Assembly (NCBI RefSeq): GCF_016638705.1
Contig: NZ_CP067341.1
Span: 1 to 64,000 of the forward strand
Length of the DNA: 64,000 nt
Reading direction: 5' to 3'
DNA from: Lysinibacillus agricola
Lineage (GTDB): Bacteria; Bacillota; Bacilli; Bacillales_A; Planococcaceae
In this document: piece after piece, positions 49,972 to 63,970 of the stretch
How positions within the stretch are numbered: the first letter of the stretch is position 1
Layout: every line of letters starts with the position of its first letter
Position numbers and translations under genes: made by a program
Notes under the pieces: generated by a model
Databases searched by the model: none
Told to the model about the DNA's origin: nothing
What the model saw: only the letters and a program-made list of their open reading frames with translations

Positions 49972-50091
49972 TTGCAAAGCGAAAATATTATGGTATAGTA
50001 ATAAGAGTCGCTAAGATGACTGTTGAAAAACAAACGAACAAATAAATTAAACAATTTAGTTGTTGACATCTGGTTTGCGACATGGTATTAT
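49972..50091 (+). promoter_or_regulatory. Tandem promoters of rRNA operon 3
   Basis: P1 is TTGCAA (49972-49977), 16 bases, TATAGT (49994-49999). P2 is TTGACA (50063-50068), 17 bases, TATTAT (50086-50091). P1 begins only 6 bases after the bofA stop. Confidence 0.8.
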
Positions 50092-50258
50092 ATAAGAGTT
50101 GCTGTTACGAAAGCAGCGGCGAAATGAACCTTGAAAACTGAACAAGCAAAACGTAATCAATAAAGTTTTTAGTAGCTAACCTTGAGTTGGTGAACGAAAC
50201 AAAATTTTGGACATCAAACATGATGCCAGCAAAACAATTTGAGCTAATCAAATTTCTT

Positions 50259-51821
<1,563 letters not shown>

Positions 51822-51994
51822 TTTCGGAATACAAACCTAGGGTTTGTAAGATTACGTTTTGCGTTCAGTTTTGAAGGTTCATTCTTACGAATGAAATACT
51901 TCAAAACTTGTTCTTTGAAAACTGGATAAAACGACATTGAAATTGTAACAAACACATTTATTTTTTTAAGTTTTTTTTATAGGCTTAATAACTT

Positions 51995-54935
<2,941 letters not shown>

Positions 54936-55000
54936 AATGTTTGAAACATTCAATGCACCGTTTATCCAGTTTTGAAAGAACAAAACCTTTCATTTTAGGG

Positions 55001-55027
55001 TTTCAAGATACGACGTATATTGAAAGC
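55001..55027 (+). repeat. Arm-only derivative of the rRNA-spacer hairpin (operon 3)
   Basis: TTTCAAGATACG joined to ACGTATATTGAAAGC, one base different from the copy in operon 2. Confidence 0.75.
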
Positions 55028-55036
55028 CAAAGAGAG

Positions 55037-55150
55037 CTTCAAGACACAAGTAGTACAAGGAAGCAAACGAGTGAATGAGGGAGCGTACCTCTGTACGTGA
55101 CCGATTGAACGAGAGAAGCTGACGCAGTAATACGCCGTGTATTGGAGGTC
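55037..55150 (+). repeat. rRNA-spacer hairpin element, full copy 4 (23S-5S spacer, operon 3)
   Basis: 114 bases, nearly identical to the copy at 23003; the one difference I see is GTGACCGATTG versus GTGATCGATTG. Confidence 0.78.
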
Positions 55151-55158
55151 GTCAATAG

Positions 55159-55274
55159 TCTAGTGATGATGGCAAAGAGGTCACACCCGTTCCCATACCG
55201 AACACGGAAGTTAAGCTCTTTAGCGCCGATGGTAGTTGGGGGCTTCCCCCTGTGAGAGTAGGACGTCGCTAGGC
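55159..55274 (+). rRNA. rrf: 5S ribosomal RNA, operon 3
   Basis: 116 bases, same sequence layout as the other two 5S genes. Confidence 0.95.
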
Positions 55275-55283
55275 AAAAAGTAG

Positions 55284-55308
55284 CCACTGAGAAATCAGTG
55301 GTTTTTTT
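55284..55308 (+). terminator. rRNA operon 3 terminator
   Basis: CCACTGA / TCAGTGG stem and T7; different from the terminator shared by operons 1 and 2. Confidence 0.88.
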
Positions 55309-55390
55309 GTTTTAATTAAACTCAGTAATAAACCCTTGAAAAATGTTAGAATTTAATTGATATAAATTAACAAATAAGGGGTGTATTGAA

Positions 55391-55825
55391 GTGGCAACAG
55401 GATTATATAGTGAAAATATCCAAATTGAACGAGCCAGGCTACAGGAGTTTATTCAAAATAAAGAGCAATGGGCTGTACTAATACCTGGTTATTTACATCA
55501 TGAATTTCCAAATGAGCAAAATATGATTTGGGTATTTCAAGGGGATTTTGGCATTATCCAAAAAGCTGTAAAGGTTGAGCTTAAGGGCAAGGAGTCAAAT
55601 CCTAATCAAGTTTTGTTTGATTTGGTAGGCTTATCAGATCCGATAAATGGTGATGGTTATTTTGAAATTACACAAAATCAAGACGGTACATGTCAGTTAG
55701 CAGGCAATTTAACAATGAAGGCAAGCGGTTTCTTAGCGGGGATGATGAATCCAATTTTAGAAAAGTTTGTACCGCAATTAGTAGAAAAGCTAGTACAAGA
55801 GATGGCGGTAAAGGCTAGTATCTAG
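55391..55825 (+). CDS. CoxG/SRPBCC-like protein
   Basis: A 144-residue protein with no signal peptide. The pattern GYLHHEFPNEQNMIWVFQGDFGIIQ through FDLVGLSDPINGDGYFEI, ending with an amphipathic helix (LAGMMNPILEKFVPQLVEKLVQEM), resembles the CoxG/SRPBCC hydrophobic-ligand-binding family. No carbon monoxide dehydrogenase genes are near, so the ligand is unknown. The start is GTG 55391 behind AAGGGGTG. B. subtilis has no homologue here. Confidence 0.6.
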   Translation: MATGLYSENIQIERARLQEFIQNKEQWAVLIPGYLHHEFPNEQNMIWVFQGDFGIIQKAVKVELKGKESNPNQVLFDLVGLSDPINGDGYFEITQNQDGTCQLAGNLTMKASGFLAGMMNPILEKFVPQLVEKLVQEMAVKASI

Positions 55826-55886
55826 TATGTTAGTAGAGAAACTGGCGTTAAGTACATTTTAGAATAGTTTTTACTAAAAAGAGTAG

Positions 55887-55919
55887 AAGGTCATTGCTAT
55901 TAGATGCAATGATCTTTTT
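55887..55919 (+). terminator. Intrinsic terminator after the CoxG-like gene
   Basis: TCATTGC / GCAATGA arms followed by T5. Confidence 0.75.
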
Positions 55920-56040
55920 GTATTTATCACCAAAAGTTTGGGCTGATATTTTATTAAAACGTTAATAAGTCGGAACTGAAATCACCCTTACGTTATTTGT
56001 ACGTATTACCTGGAATAACTTGACAGCACCTTTTATAAAG

Positions 56041-56070
56041 TTTAAATTTGAGTATATACTCAAATTTAAA
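56041..56070. promoter_or_regulatory. Perfect 30-bp palindrome, operator of the TetR gene
   Basis: A perfect inverted repeat centred on TTGAGTATATACTCAA, ending 17 bases before the TetR start. The 16-bp core recurs with a different centre at 56773. It probably mediates autorepression. Confidence 0.8.
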
Positions 56071-56087
56071 AACGGTGGTGAAAAAGT

Positions 56088-56666
56088 TTGATATCAAAGA
56101 AGGATAAAATTTTGGAAGCTTCATTAGAGCTTTTTACTAAAAAGGGTTATACTGCAACGACTACTAAAGAAATAGCATTAAAGAGCGGAGTAGCAGAGGG
56201 GCTTATATTTTATTATTTTAAAGATAAAAATGAACTTCTTAATTATCTTATTCGTGAATTTTCATTTATGGGCTCACTACAAAATGAGATAAAAGAGCTT
56301 TCAAAAATGGAGCCCTATCCAGCTTTAATTAAATTTGGTCAATTATATGCCAATTTTTTATCATGTAATAAAAGCTTTTTAACTTTTATTTGGTCCCCCG
56401 AAATAGTCCAGAACACAAATGTTAGTAAGGATATTGTGGATTTTATAAATACAATGGGTGAACAAGTCAGTTCATTTTTAATAAGAACTTCTTCATGTAC
56501 TGTTGAAAAAAAGACAATAGAAACAGCAGCTTCAATGTTTCTTTCAACAATATTAACGCATGTTTTAGTTGAAGAAAGAAAGACAGATAAAATGCCAATT
56601 GAAAATAATGATTATATTGAAGAGATAGCAATGTTTGTTTTAAAAGGAATGCAAAATTCCCATTAA
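56088..56666 (+). CDS. TetR/AcrR-family regulator
   Basis: A 192-residue repressor. The N-terminal helix-turn-helix is typical (KILEASLELFTKKGYTATTT, then EGLIFYYFKDKNELLNYLI). The C-terminal ligand domain is helical and not assignable to a ligand. The start is TTG 56088 with GGTGGTG upstream. Operators of the same sequence precede this gene and the next one, so its target is probably the HXXEE membrane protein. Confidence 0.88.
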   Translation: MISKKDKILEASLELFTKKGYTATTTKEIALKSGVAEGLIFYYFKDKNELLNYLIREFSFMGSLQNEIKELSKMEPYPALIKFGQLYANFLSCNKSFLTFIWSPEIVQNTNVSKDIVDFINTMGEQVSSFLIRTSSCTVEKKTIETAASMFLSTILTHVLVEERKTDKMPIENNDYIEEIAMFVLKGMQNSH

Positions 56667-56772
56667 GTAAATTTTTTTGGCTCATCACCAAAAGTTGTGG
56701 ATGACATTTGTTAAAACGTGTGCAATTTATAGAAGTCGATTTGGTGAGGAGCTATTTTTTTTTGAGAAACAT

Positions 56773-56788
56773 TTGAGTAATTACTCAA
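56773..56788. promoter_or_regulatory. Second TetR operator, upstream of the HXXEE gene
   Basis: TTGAGTAATTACTCAA, a perfect 16-bp palindrome sharing TTGAGTA/TACTCAA half-sites with the site at 56041. It sits 25 bases before the HXXEE gene. Confidence 0.75.
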
Positions 56789-56813
56789 TATAATTTAAAA
56801 AGGAGGAATCATT

Positions 56814-57350
56814 ATGGAACAATGGGTAGGTATTCAAACACTTATTTGGCTATTCCCTATTATGTTTATTCTTCATGATTTTGAAGAAATTATTATGGTT
56901 GAAAAGTGGCTAAATAAGAATTCTACTATTTTGTACGAAAGATTGCCGGAAAAAATTGCTGATAGAGTTATGAAACAGTTCTCGATGTCGACAGCGCAGT
57001 TTGCGGTAGCAGTAATCGTAATATTCATGTTTGTAAGTAGTTCCACTTTTTTAGCCAATCAATATGTGAATCAAGGGCCATTTGGAGATATATACTTTTT
57101 CACTATGGTTACGCTAATCTACTTTCTACATGCGTTCACACACCTTGCACAATCTGTTTTTCTTCGTTCCATTACACCCGGTGCACTCACATCTTTAATA
57201 ATCGTCATTCCATACAGTTTAATTTTGTATCGTTCGTTATTAGTCAATGAAGTTATAACGTGGAATATTATATTTGTATGCTTACCATTTTGTCTTTTAT
57301 TGATCCCGGTTGCATTACTAGCACATTGGATCGGTAAAAAGGTTATCTGA
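56814..57350 (+). CDS. HXXEE domain-containing membrane protein
   Basis: A 178-residue membrane protein with about five hydrophobic segments. The first carries FILHDFEEIIMVEKW, which contains the name-giving H-D-F-E-E motif. A second conserved histidine pair is in LHAFTHLAQS. The motifs suggest a metal-binding membrane enzyme, but no function is established to my knowledge. The start is ATG 56814 behind AAGGAGGAA. It is under the operator shared with the TetR gene. Confidence 0.8.
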   Translation: MEQWVGIQTLIWLFPIMFILHDFEEIIMVEKWLNKNSTILYERLPEKIADRVMKQFSMSTAQFAVAVIVIFMFVSSSTFLANQYVNQGPFGDIYFFTMVTLIYFLHAFTHLAQSVFLRSITPGALTSLIIVIPYSLILYRSLLVNEVITWNIIFVCLPFCLLLIPVALLAHWIGKKVI

Positions 57351-57440
57351 ATTTCACTTTATTTATATCCATTCAGCAAATGTTTTTGTAACGTAAGTGT
57401 TATAATTAACTAAGAATATAACGGAAATGGGTGTTTTGTT

Positions 57441-58865
57441 TTGCAAAAGAAAAAGCCGATTGTAGAAGGATTAGAACGCTTTCGACAACAACAAAATATT
57501 TCCTTTCATGTACCAGGGCATAAGCATGGAGAACTGTCCCATCTTCCTCAAGCCTTTAAAGATGTAATGCGCTACGATGTGACTGAATTATCAGGTCTTG
57601 ATGACTTACATCACCCTGAGGAAATGATAGTAGAAGCAGAAAACTTATTGGCAGATACATATGGGGCGATGAAAAGCTTCTTTTTAGTAGGTGGATCTAC
57701 GGTTGGAAATTTAGCGATGATTTATGCCACATGTAAAAAAGGAGATACGATTATTGTCCAACGGAATGCACATAAGTCTATATTTCATGCAATTGAGCTT
57801 GTTGGAGCAAAGCCTGTATTTGTTTCGCCGCTATGGGATGAACGAACATTAACTGCAACACATGTTTCTTATAGAGATTTAAAAGAAGCTGTTGATTATT
57901 ATCCAGAGGCTCGTGCTGTAGTTTTAACATACCCTACGTATTACGGTATGACGTCTAAAGAAATACAGCAGCAGATTGCGTATTGTCATGAAAAAGGTAT
58001 TCCTGTTTTAGTGGATGAAGCGCATGGAGCCCATTTTAGTGCGTGTACCTTATTTCGACCATCAGCATTGACGTTTGGTGCAGATGTAGTAGTACAGTCT
58101 GCACATAAAACATTGCCTGCTATGACAATGGCATCCTTTATGCATGTTAATTCAGATTTAATCGATGTCGACAAAATAAATCACTATTTACGTATGCTAC
58201 AATCTAGTAGCCCATCCTATCTTTTATTAGCTTCTTTAGATGACGCACGCTATTATATACAGACATATATGGAGAGTGATGGTGCATATATAATAGAAAA
58301 AAGGAATCAATGGATAAAGGCACTACGGGCTATTGGCTCTTTGGAAGTTATCGAAGTAGATGATCCTATAAAATTATTGCTTCGCGTTGATGGCTATAGC
58401 GGCTTTCAATTACAAAAGGCATTAGAAGCAAAACACGTCTATGCAGAACTAGCAGATGCCAATCAAGTATTGCTTGTGCTACCTTTGTTGAAACATGGGC
58501 ATCACTATCCATTTGCAGAAATACGTGTCTGTATTAAGGATGCTATAACATTGTTGTTAAGTACACCAAAGGCAGAAATAATAACGGCTTCACAAACAGC
58601 CTATAATTTTGTGGCCATTACGGAACCAGTCTATACATTTGATGAAATTGAAAAGTCGGACAAAGAATGGTTACCGTATATGCGAACAATGGGACGTATC
58701 TCTGCAAGTATGATTATTCCTTATCCACCTGGCATTCCATTGCTTGTTCCAGGCGAAAAAATTACAGTGGCAAAGCTGAGTCAGCTTGAGGAGTTACTGG
58801 CTACTGGTGCAACGTTTCAAGGAAATCACCGTTTAGAAGAAAAAATGATTGAGGTCATTAAATAG
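57441..58865 (+). CDS. yaaO: PLP-dependent Orn/Lys/Arg decarboxylase family (YaaO)
   Basis: A fold-type I PLP enzyme of 474 residues. The PLP lysine is in [19 protein letters not shown], the ring-binding aspartate in [11 protein letters not shown], and the N-terminus has [11 protein letters not shown]. subtilis YaaO sits at the same place before tmk; its substrate is not settled. The start is TTG 57441 with only a weak ribosome binding site (AATGGGTG). It is followed 17 bases later by tmk. Confidence 0.9.
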   Translation: MQKKKPIVEGLERFRQQQNISFHVPGHKHGELSHLPQAFKDVMRYDVTELSGLDDLHHPEEMIVEAENLLADTYGAMKSFFLVGGSTVGNLAMIYATCKKGDTIIVQRNAHKSIFHAIELVGAKPVFVSPLWDERTLTATHVSYRDLKEAVDYYPEARAVVLTYPTYYGMTSKEIQQQIAYCHEKGIPVLVDEAHGAHFSACTLFRPSALTFGADVVVQSAHKTLPAMTMASFMHVNSDLIDVDKINHYLRMLQSSSPSYLLLASLDDARYYIQTYMESDGAYIIEKRNQWIKALRAIGSLEVIEVDDPIKLLLRVDGYSGFQLQKALEAKHVYAELADANQVLLVLPLLKHGHHYPFAEIRVCIKDAITLLLSTPKAEIITASQTAYNFVAITEPVYTFDEIEKSDKEWLPYMRTMGRISASMIIPYPPGIPLLVPGEKITVAKLSQLEELLATGATFQGNHRLEEKMIEVIK

Positions 58866-58882
58866 TTGGAGGCAATAACAGC

Positions 58883-59512
58883 ATGAATTGCAATTTATTT
58901 ATTACATTTGAAGGTCCAGAGGGTGCTGGAAAAACAACAGTTATTCAAAAAATAGCTGAGCGACTTACACAAGAAAATATTGATGTATTAGCAACGAGAG
59001 AACCTGGTGGCATTGAGATTGCTGAAAAAATTAGAACGATTATTTTAAACCCTGCCCATACAGCTATGGATGAGCGTACAGAGGCATTACTGTACGCAGC
59101 GGCTAGAAGTCAGCATTATTTTGAAAAAGTACGACCTGCTTTGGATGCTGGTAAAATGGTTATTTGCGATCGCTTTATTGATTCATCATTAGCATACCAA
59201 GGATATGCACGTGGTATTGGCGTCGATGAAGTATTATCTATTAATGAGTTTGCAATCGGTAAGAAGTTACCTGATGTGACAATATTATTTGACCTTGCAC
59301 CAGAGGTTGGCTTAGCACGTATTCATGCTCATGGAGAGCGAGAAGTAAATCGTTTAGATGTTGAAAGTTTAGCTTTTCATAAGAAGGTTCGAGAAGGGTA
59401 TTTACAGCTAGTGGAGCGTTACCCTGAACGTATACATGTCGTGAATGCAGACCAAAATATTGAGCGTGTTGTTGAAGATGTATGGTCATTATTATATGAA
59501 GCAATGCAGTAA
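58883..59512 (+). CDS. tmk: Thymidylate kinase
   Basis: It phosphorylates dTMP to dTDP. The P-loop is [12 protein letters not shown], the DRX motif is [13 protein letters not shown], and TREPGG is the substrate loop. The length of 209 residues is usual. The start is ATG 58883 behind TTGGAGG. Confidence 0.97.
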   Translation: MNCNLFITFEGPEGAGKTTVIQKIAERLTQENIDVLATREPGGIEIAEKIRTIILNPAHTAMDERTEALLYAAARSQHYFEKVRPALDAGKMVICDRFIDSSLAYQGYARGIGVDEVLSINEFAIGKKLPDVTILFDLAPEVGLARIHAHGEREVNRLDVESLAFHKKVREGYLQLVERYPERIHVVNADQNIERVVEDVWSLLYEAMQ

Positions 59513-59529
59513 AAGCATGAAGTTGTTTA

Positions 59530-59542
59530 TCACATTGTGATA
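59530..59542. promoter_or_regulatory. Palindrome overlapping a -10-like box upstream of darA
   Basis: ATCACATTGTGAT is a perfect 13-bp inverted repeat that runs into TATAAT (59541-59546). A GCATTATAATGC palindrome follows at 59574-59585. These look like a regulated promoter, but the -35 element is unclear. Confidence 0.45.
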
Positions 59543-59665
59543 TAATGGTAACATCTATTATTTTATTTAACAGGCATTATAATGCTTATTGAATAAAATT
59601 AAAAATAGATGCCACTGTTTTGAAGTAATGAAAATCTATTTAGGTGAATTTTATAAAAGGGGTGA

Positions 59666-60001
<336 letters not shown>

Positions 60002-60079
60002 ATCATTACGTTTAAGTAAACACATTATAAATTAGCTTTTGTGTATTTGATATAGAAAGCAAGTGGGGGCGAAAACAGC

Positions 60080-60520
60080 TTGAAGATCAATCAAGATATA
60101 CGTGTCGGGTTAAATACTAATCGCAAAGAGCCACTGCATAACAATAATCAAAATAACCGATTTGGAGATATGGTCGTCAAGCAAGGCACCAAACTGCAAA
60201 CTGAACAACTTACACGATTGCTAGGGGATATTTCTACAGCAGGTGACCGTGTTGCAAGATCACGTAATTTACGAGAACTAGCTCGTTTTAAAATGCTTGT
60301 TAAACGATTTCTACAAGAAACAGTAGAGCATGGTATGGAGTTAAAGCAATCACATACATGGAATCGTTTTGGTGAAGGAAGACGCTTAAAAATTATCGAA
60401 ACCATTGATATTCGCCTTGTGGAGCTTACGCAAGATATTTTAGATGAAGAAAAGGAAGCAATCGACCTTCTTGATAAAATCGGTGAGATTAAAGGCTTAT
60501 TAATTAATTTATATATGTAA
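60080..60520 (+). CDS. yaaR: YaaR family protein (DUF327)
   Basis: A 146-residue helical protein of unknown function, conserved between yaaQ and holB in Bacillaceae. The N-terminus is polar and Asn-rich (NNNQNNRFGDM). Recognisable blocks are GDRVARSRNLRELARFKMLVKRFL and WNRFGEGRRLKIIETID. The start is TTG 60080 with weak GTGGGGGC upstream, so start confidence is moderate. A terminator follows. Confidence 0.85.
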   Translation: MKINQDIRVGLNTNRKEPLHNNNQNNRFGDMVVKQGTKLQTEQLTRLLGDISTAGDRVARSRNLRELARFKMLVKRFLQETVEHGMELKQSHTWNRFGEGRRLKIIETIDIRLVELTQDILDEEKEAIDLLDKIGEIKGLLINLYM

Positions 60521-60522
60521 AA

Positions 60523-60558
60523 CCCGTGTCTCGTTCTCTTGTAGGCGCGGGCTTTTTT
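60523..60558 (+). terminator. Intrinsic terminator after yaaR
   Basis: CCCGTG … GCGCGGG stem followed by T6. The next 150 bases before holB hold nothing recognisable. Confidence 0.75.
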
Positions 60559-60713
60559 CAAATATCATTCAGCAGTCAGGTCAAGAAATGACTTGCTGAG
60601 TAACACGTAACTAATCTATCTGCTCTAGAACTGCAGATATTTCTGTACTAAAAGTGAGCAATAGGAAACAATTATGCTATGAGTGTAATTGATATAGGAA
60701 GGAATTTTAATAT

Positions 60714-61718
60714 ATGGCCAAGAATGTTGAAGAGCTATTCACACTACAACCAGTCGTAATGAAGCAGCTTCAAACGATTTTTGACAAAAAAAGATTAGCA
60801 CATGCATACATTTTTGATGGCGAAAAAGGGACAGGCAAAGTAGATATTATGCAGTTTTTTGTCAAATTAATGCTATGTGAGCAACCAAATCAAAATGTTC
60901 CATGTGAAACATGTCGAAATTGCAGACGTGTTGATTCGGGTAATCATCCAAATATTCATCAAATTTATCCAGAAGGTCAATTTATAAAAATTGATCAAAT
61001 ACGTGAATTAATTGCAGAGATGAAGATGATGGGTATTGAAGAGGGACGTAAGATTTATGTACTTCATCATGCAGACCGTCTCAATATTGCGTCTGCAAAC
61101 ATGATACTTAAATTTTTAGAGGAACCTGATGGTGAGGTAACTGCGATTTTGCTAACGGAGCAGATGCAGTCAGTATTACCAACGATTCGCTCACGCTGTC
61201 AGCATATTAAATTTCAAAAAATGCCTCGACATATGTTGTTAAAGCATTTGCAGGATAACGACATTTCTTACTCGATGGCTTCTACAGTGAGCATGATGAC
61301 GAACGAGCTCGAAACAGCTATATTTTTAGCAAATGATGAGCAGTTTGCACATGCTCGAAAAACAGTGTTAAAATTAGTAGAGGCAATTCGTCAGAATGTA
61401 CATGAAGCAATGCTTGTTGTGCATGAAGAATGGTTGCCACTGTTTAAAGAAAAAGGCGAGATGGAGCAGGCATTGGATTTACTACTATTTGCTTACCGTG
61501 ATATAGTGTCAATAAAAGCTAATCCCGAAGCAGCTTGTACTTATCCAGACATGTTACAGACATTTAAAGAAGCTGCGTTACATTCGACTTATGAACGCCT
61601 ATCTAGTCAAATGGAGTCTATTTTACAGGCACGCGCATCTTTACAGCGTAACATGAATAGGACGTTAATGATGGAGCAGCTAATGCTAAATCTGCAGGAG
61701 GGATATACATTTGTATAA
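60714..61718 (+). CDS. holB: DNA polymerase III subunit delta'
   Basis: Stator of the clamp loader, partner of DnaX. It shows an altered P-loop (DGEKGTGKVDIM), a zinc module (CETCRNCRRVDSGNHPNIH), and the LKFLEEPDGEV and TIRSRCQHIKF blocks. The 334 residues are usual. The start is ATG 60714 behind AGGAAGGAA. Its last 8 bases overlap the start of ricT, so the two are translationally coupled. Confidence 0.95.
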   Translation: MAKNVEELFTLQPVVMKQLQTIFDKKRLAHAYIFDGEKGTGKVDIMQFFVKLMLCEQPNQNVPCETCRNCRRVDSGNHPNIHQIYPEGQFIKIDQIRELIAEMKMMGIEEGRKIYVLHHADRLNIASANMILKFLEEPDGEVTAILLTEQMQSVLPTIRSRCQHIKFQKMPRHMLLKHLQDNDISYSMASTVSMMTNELETAIFLANDEQFAHARKTVLKLVEAIRQNVHEAMLVVHEEWLPLFKEKGEMEQALDLLLFAYRDIVSIKANPEAACTYPDMLQTFKEAALHSTYERLSSQMESILQARASLQRNMNRTLMMEQLMLNLQEGYTFV

Positions 61719-62526
61719 TGTAGTGGGAGTCCGCTTTAAAAAAGCGGGTAAAATATATTATTTTGATCCAGCATCATATCTACTAGAGAACAGTCAATAT
61801 GTCATTGTAGAGACAGCTCGCGGTGTAGAATATGGTAAAGTAGTTGTCCCTCAAAAGGTTGTTGGGGATAATGATGTTGTATTACCACTTAAACAAGTAC
61901 TACGACCAGCGGATGAACGTGATCGTATTCAAGTAGAGGAAAATGCTGCCGAATCGAAGCGCGCATTTGAACTAGCAAGTACTAAAATCATTGAGCATAA
62001 TCTAGAAATGAAGCTCGTTGATGTTGAATATACATTTGATCGTAATAAAATCATCTTTTATTTTACGGCTGAAGGACGCGTCGATTTCAGAGATCTTGTA
62101 AAAGATTTAGCTTCGGTTTTTAGAACACGTATCGAACTTCGTCAAATTGGTGTACGTGATGAGGCGAAGTTATTAGGTGGTATTGGTCCATGTGGCCGGA
62201 TGCTTTGCTGCTCAACGTTTTTAGGCGATTTTGAGCCAGTTTCTATTAAAATGGCTAAAGATCAAAATTTATCTTTAAATCCATCAAAAATTTCTGGTCT
62301 CTGCGGCCGTTTAATGTGCTGCTTGAAGTATGAAAATGATGAATATGAGGAAGCAAAAGAGGGCATGCCAGACATTGGTGACATAGCGATGACACCAGAT
62401 GGTCGTGGTAAAGTTGTAGGTTTAAATGTACTAGAAAGACTCATTCAAGTATATTTACAAGAGCAGGAGCGCTCAGTCGAGTATACACTAGAAGAACTGC
62501 TAGCATGCGAAAAAAATCTTATATAA
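61711..62526 (+). CDS. ricT: RicT (YaaT), Y-complex subunit / PSP1 family
   Basis: With RicA and RicF it forms an iron-sulfur complex that directs RNase Y processing and affects competence, biofilm and sporulation in B. subtilis. The 271-residue protein begins MYNVVGVRFKKAGKIYYFDP and has the paired cysteine signatures GPCGRMLCCSTF and GLCGRLMCCLKYE. The start is TTG 61711 behind GGAGGG inside holB. Confidence 0.95.
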   Translation: MYNVVGVRFKKAGKIYYFDPASYLLENSQYVIVETARGVEYGKVVVPQKVVGDNDVVLPLKQVLRPADERDRIQVEENAAESKRAFELASTKIIEHNLEMKLVDVEYTFDRNKIIFYFTAEGRVDFRDLVKDLASVFRTRIELRQIGVRDEAKLLGGIGPCGRMLCCSTFLGDFEPVSIKMAKDQNLSLNPSKISGLCGRLMCCLKYENDEYEEAKEGMPDIGDIAMTPDGRGKVVGLNVLERLIQVYLQEQERSVEYTLEELLACEKNLI

Positions 62527-62553
62527 GATAGAGAATTGAACGAGGTGGCTTGG

Positions 62554-62910
62554 GTGAAGGACCGTAATTTCTTAGATACCGTTATGGAGTTCGAACAACA
62601 GCTCGAAGCAATGCAGGACCAATTTGGTGCATTGAAACAATTTGTAGCGTTAATGATGGAGGAACATAAGGCACTCGAAACAGAAAATCATCACCTTCGT
62701 ACACGTCTAGAAGAACTACTTTCTAATGAAAACTCCGTACAGGCTGCTGATGAGAAGAAAGAGAGTCCATTAGATATTGGCGAGGGCTATGATAACCTAG
62801 CACGTCTATACCAGGAAGGCTTCCATGTTTGTCATGTTCATTTCGGAAGCTCACGTAAAGGTGAAGATTGTCTGTTTTGTCTATCATTTTTAAATAAACA
62901 AAATGTGTAA
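62554..62910 (+). CDS. yabA: Replication initiation control protein YabA
   Basis: YabA restrains DnaA by binding DnaA and DnaN, and forms a tetramer. The N-terminus is a leucine-zipper coiled coil. The C-terminus carries a zinc site ([20 protein letters not shown]). I choose GTG 62554 (118 residues) because GAGGTGG lies just upstream. The TTG at 62536 is before that site. The linker is followed by [20 protein letters not shown], the conserved block. Confidence 0.94.
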   Translation: MKDRNFLDTVMEFEQQLEAMQDQFGALKQFVALMMEEHKALETENHHLRTRLEELLSNENSVQAADEKKESPLDIGEGYDNLARLYQEGFHVCHVHFGSSRKGEDCLFCLSFLNKQNV

Positions 62911-62911
62911 T

Positions 62912-62948
62912 AGAAGGCTGATTCCCACTATGGTGGTGTCAGTCTTTT
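62912..62948 (+). terminator. Terminator-like hairpin after yabA
   Basis: GGCTGATTCCCAC / GTGGTGTCAGTC arms then T4. It lies just before the ribosome binding site of the next gene. Confidence 0.6.
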
Positions 62949-62973
62949 GTTTTGTATAGTAGGAGGAAGAATC

Positions 62974-63723
62974 ATGGAAGATTGGTTAAAGGGTGACGAA
63001 CGCTTAGACTATTTATTGGCTGAGAATTTACGTATTATTCAAAGTCCCTCTGTCTTTTCGTTTTCATTGGATGCGGTGCTACTTTCGAAATTTGTCAATG
63101 TCCCATATTATAAAGGGGAAATTGTTGATTTATGCTCAGGTAACGGTGTAATCCCGCTTTTTTTAAGTGCCAGAACAAAGGGGCATATTACAGGAGTAGA
63201 AATTCAACCGCGCTTATTTGATATGGCTGAGCGAAGTATCCGTTACAATAAGTTAGAAGAGCAAATTGATATGATTCTTGGTGATGTCAAGGAAATTCCT
63301 AAGCAACTTGGTTTCGAAAAATATGATGCTGTAACCTGTAATCCACCATATTTTTTAGCACATGAAGCCAGTGATAAAAATTTAAGTGAGCATTACGCTA
63401 TTGCACGTCATGAACTATATTTAACGTTAGAGGAAGCGGTCCAATCAGCAAGTAAATTATTAAAGCAAGGTGGAAAAGCAGCTTTTGTTCATCGTCCAGG
63501 TCGATTATTAGATATTGTTACGGCAATGCGTGCGAATCGATTAGAGCCTAAACGTATGCAGCTTATTTACCCGAAAGAAGGTAAGGAAGCCAATACACTA
63601 TTAATAGAAGGAATTAAAGACGGTAAACCTGATTTAAAAATATTGCCGCCCCTGTATGTTTATAATGCGAATAATGAATATACAGCGGAAGTGAGAGAAA
63701 TCCTTTATGGAAAAGAACAATAA
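62974..63723 (+). CDS. yabB: tRNA1(Val) adenine methyltransferase-type protein (YabB)
   Basis: SAM-dependent N6-adenine methyltransferase (TrmN6 family), 249 residues. The SAM-binding loop is [15 protein letters not shown] and the catalytic N-P-P-Y is in [10 protein letters not shown]. It probably modifies A37 of a tRNA. The start is ATG 62974 behind AGGAGGA; the frame is open 9 codons more without support. Its end overlaps yazA by 17 bases. Confidence 0.92.
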   Translation: MEDWLKGDERLDYLLAENLRIIQSPSVFSFSLDAVLLSKFVNVPYYKGEIVDLCSGNGVIPLFLSARTKGHITGVEIQPRLFDMAERSIRYNKLEEQIDMILGDVKEIPKQLGFEKYDAVTCNPPYFLAHEASDKNLSEHYAIARHELYLTLEEAVQSASKLLKQGGKAAFVHRPGRLLDIVTAMRANRLEPKRMQLIYPKEGKEANTLLIEGIKDGKPDLKILPPLYVYNANNEYTAEVREILYGKEQ

Positions 63724-63970
63724 CCATTATTTTTATGTGTTAGAATGTGCGGATCAATCTTTTTACGCAGGCTACACGAATAATGTAGACAGACGTGTCG
63801 CTGTACATAATACTGGTAAGGGAGCAAAATATACGAGAGCACGAGGTCCAGTGGAATGTATTTATGTAGAGGAATTTGATACAAAGCAAGAGGCGATGCG
63901 TGCAGAATATGCTTTTAAACAGCTAACACGAACGCAAAAAATGAAATATATAGGGAGGGATGAGTCATGA
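63707..63970 (+). CDS. yazA: GIY-YIG domain protein YazA
   Basis: An 87-residue single-domain GIY-YIG nuclease-like protein. The motif is [18 protein letters not shown], where the usual GIY and YIG are FYV and YAG, followed by R29/R30-type arginines ([18 protein letters not shown]). Function is unknown, possibly structure-specific DNA cleavage. The start lies inside yabB; the end overlaps the next gene (ATGA). Confidence 0.9.
   Translation: MEKNNNHYFYVLECADQSFYAGYTNNVDRRVAVHNTGKGAKYTRARGPVECIYVEEFDTKQEAMRAEYAFKQLTRTQKMKYIGRDES

Noticed and set aside
62947..62973. Upstream start of yabB giving nine extra residues
   Set aside because: The AGGAGGA ribosome binding site lies inside this stretch and points to ATG 62974.
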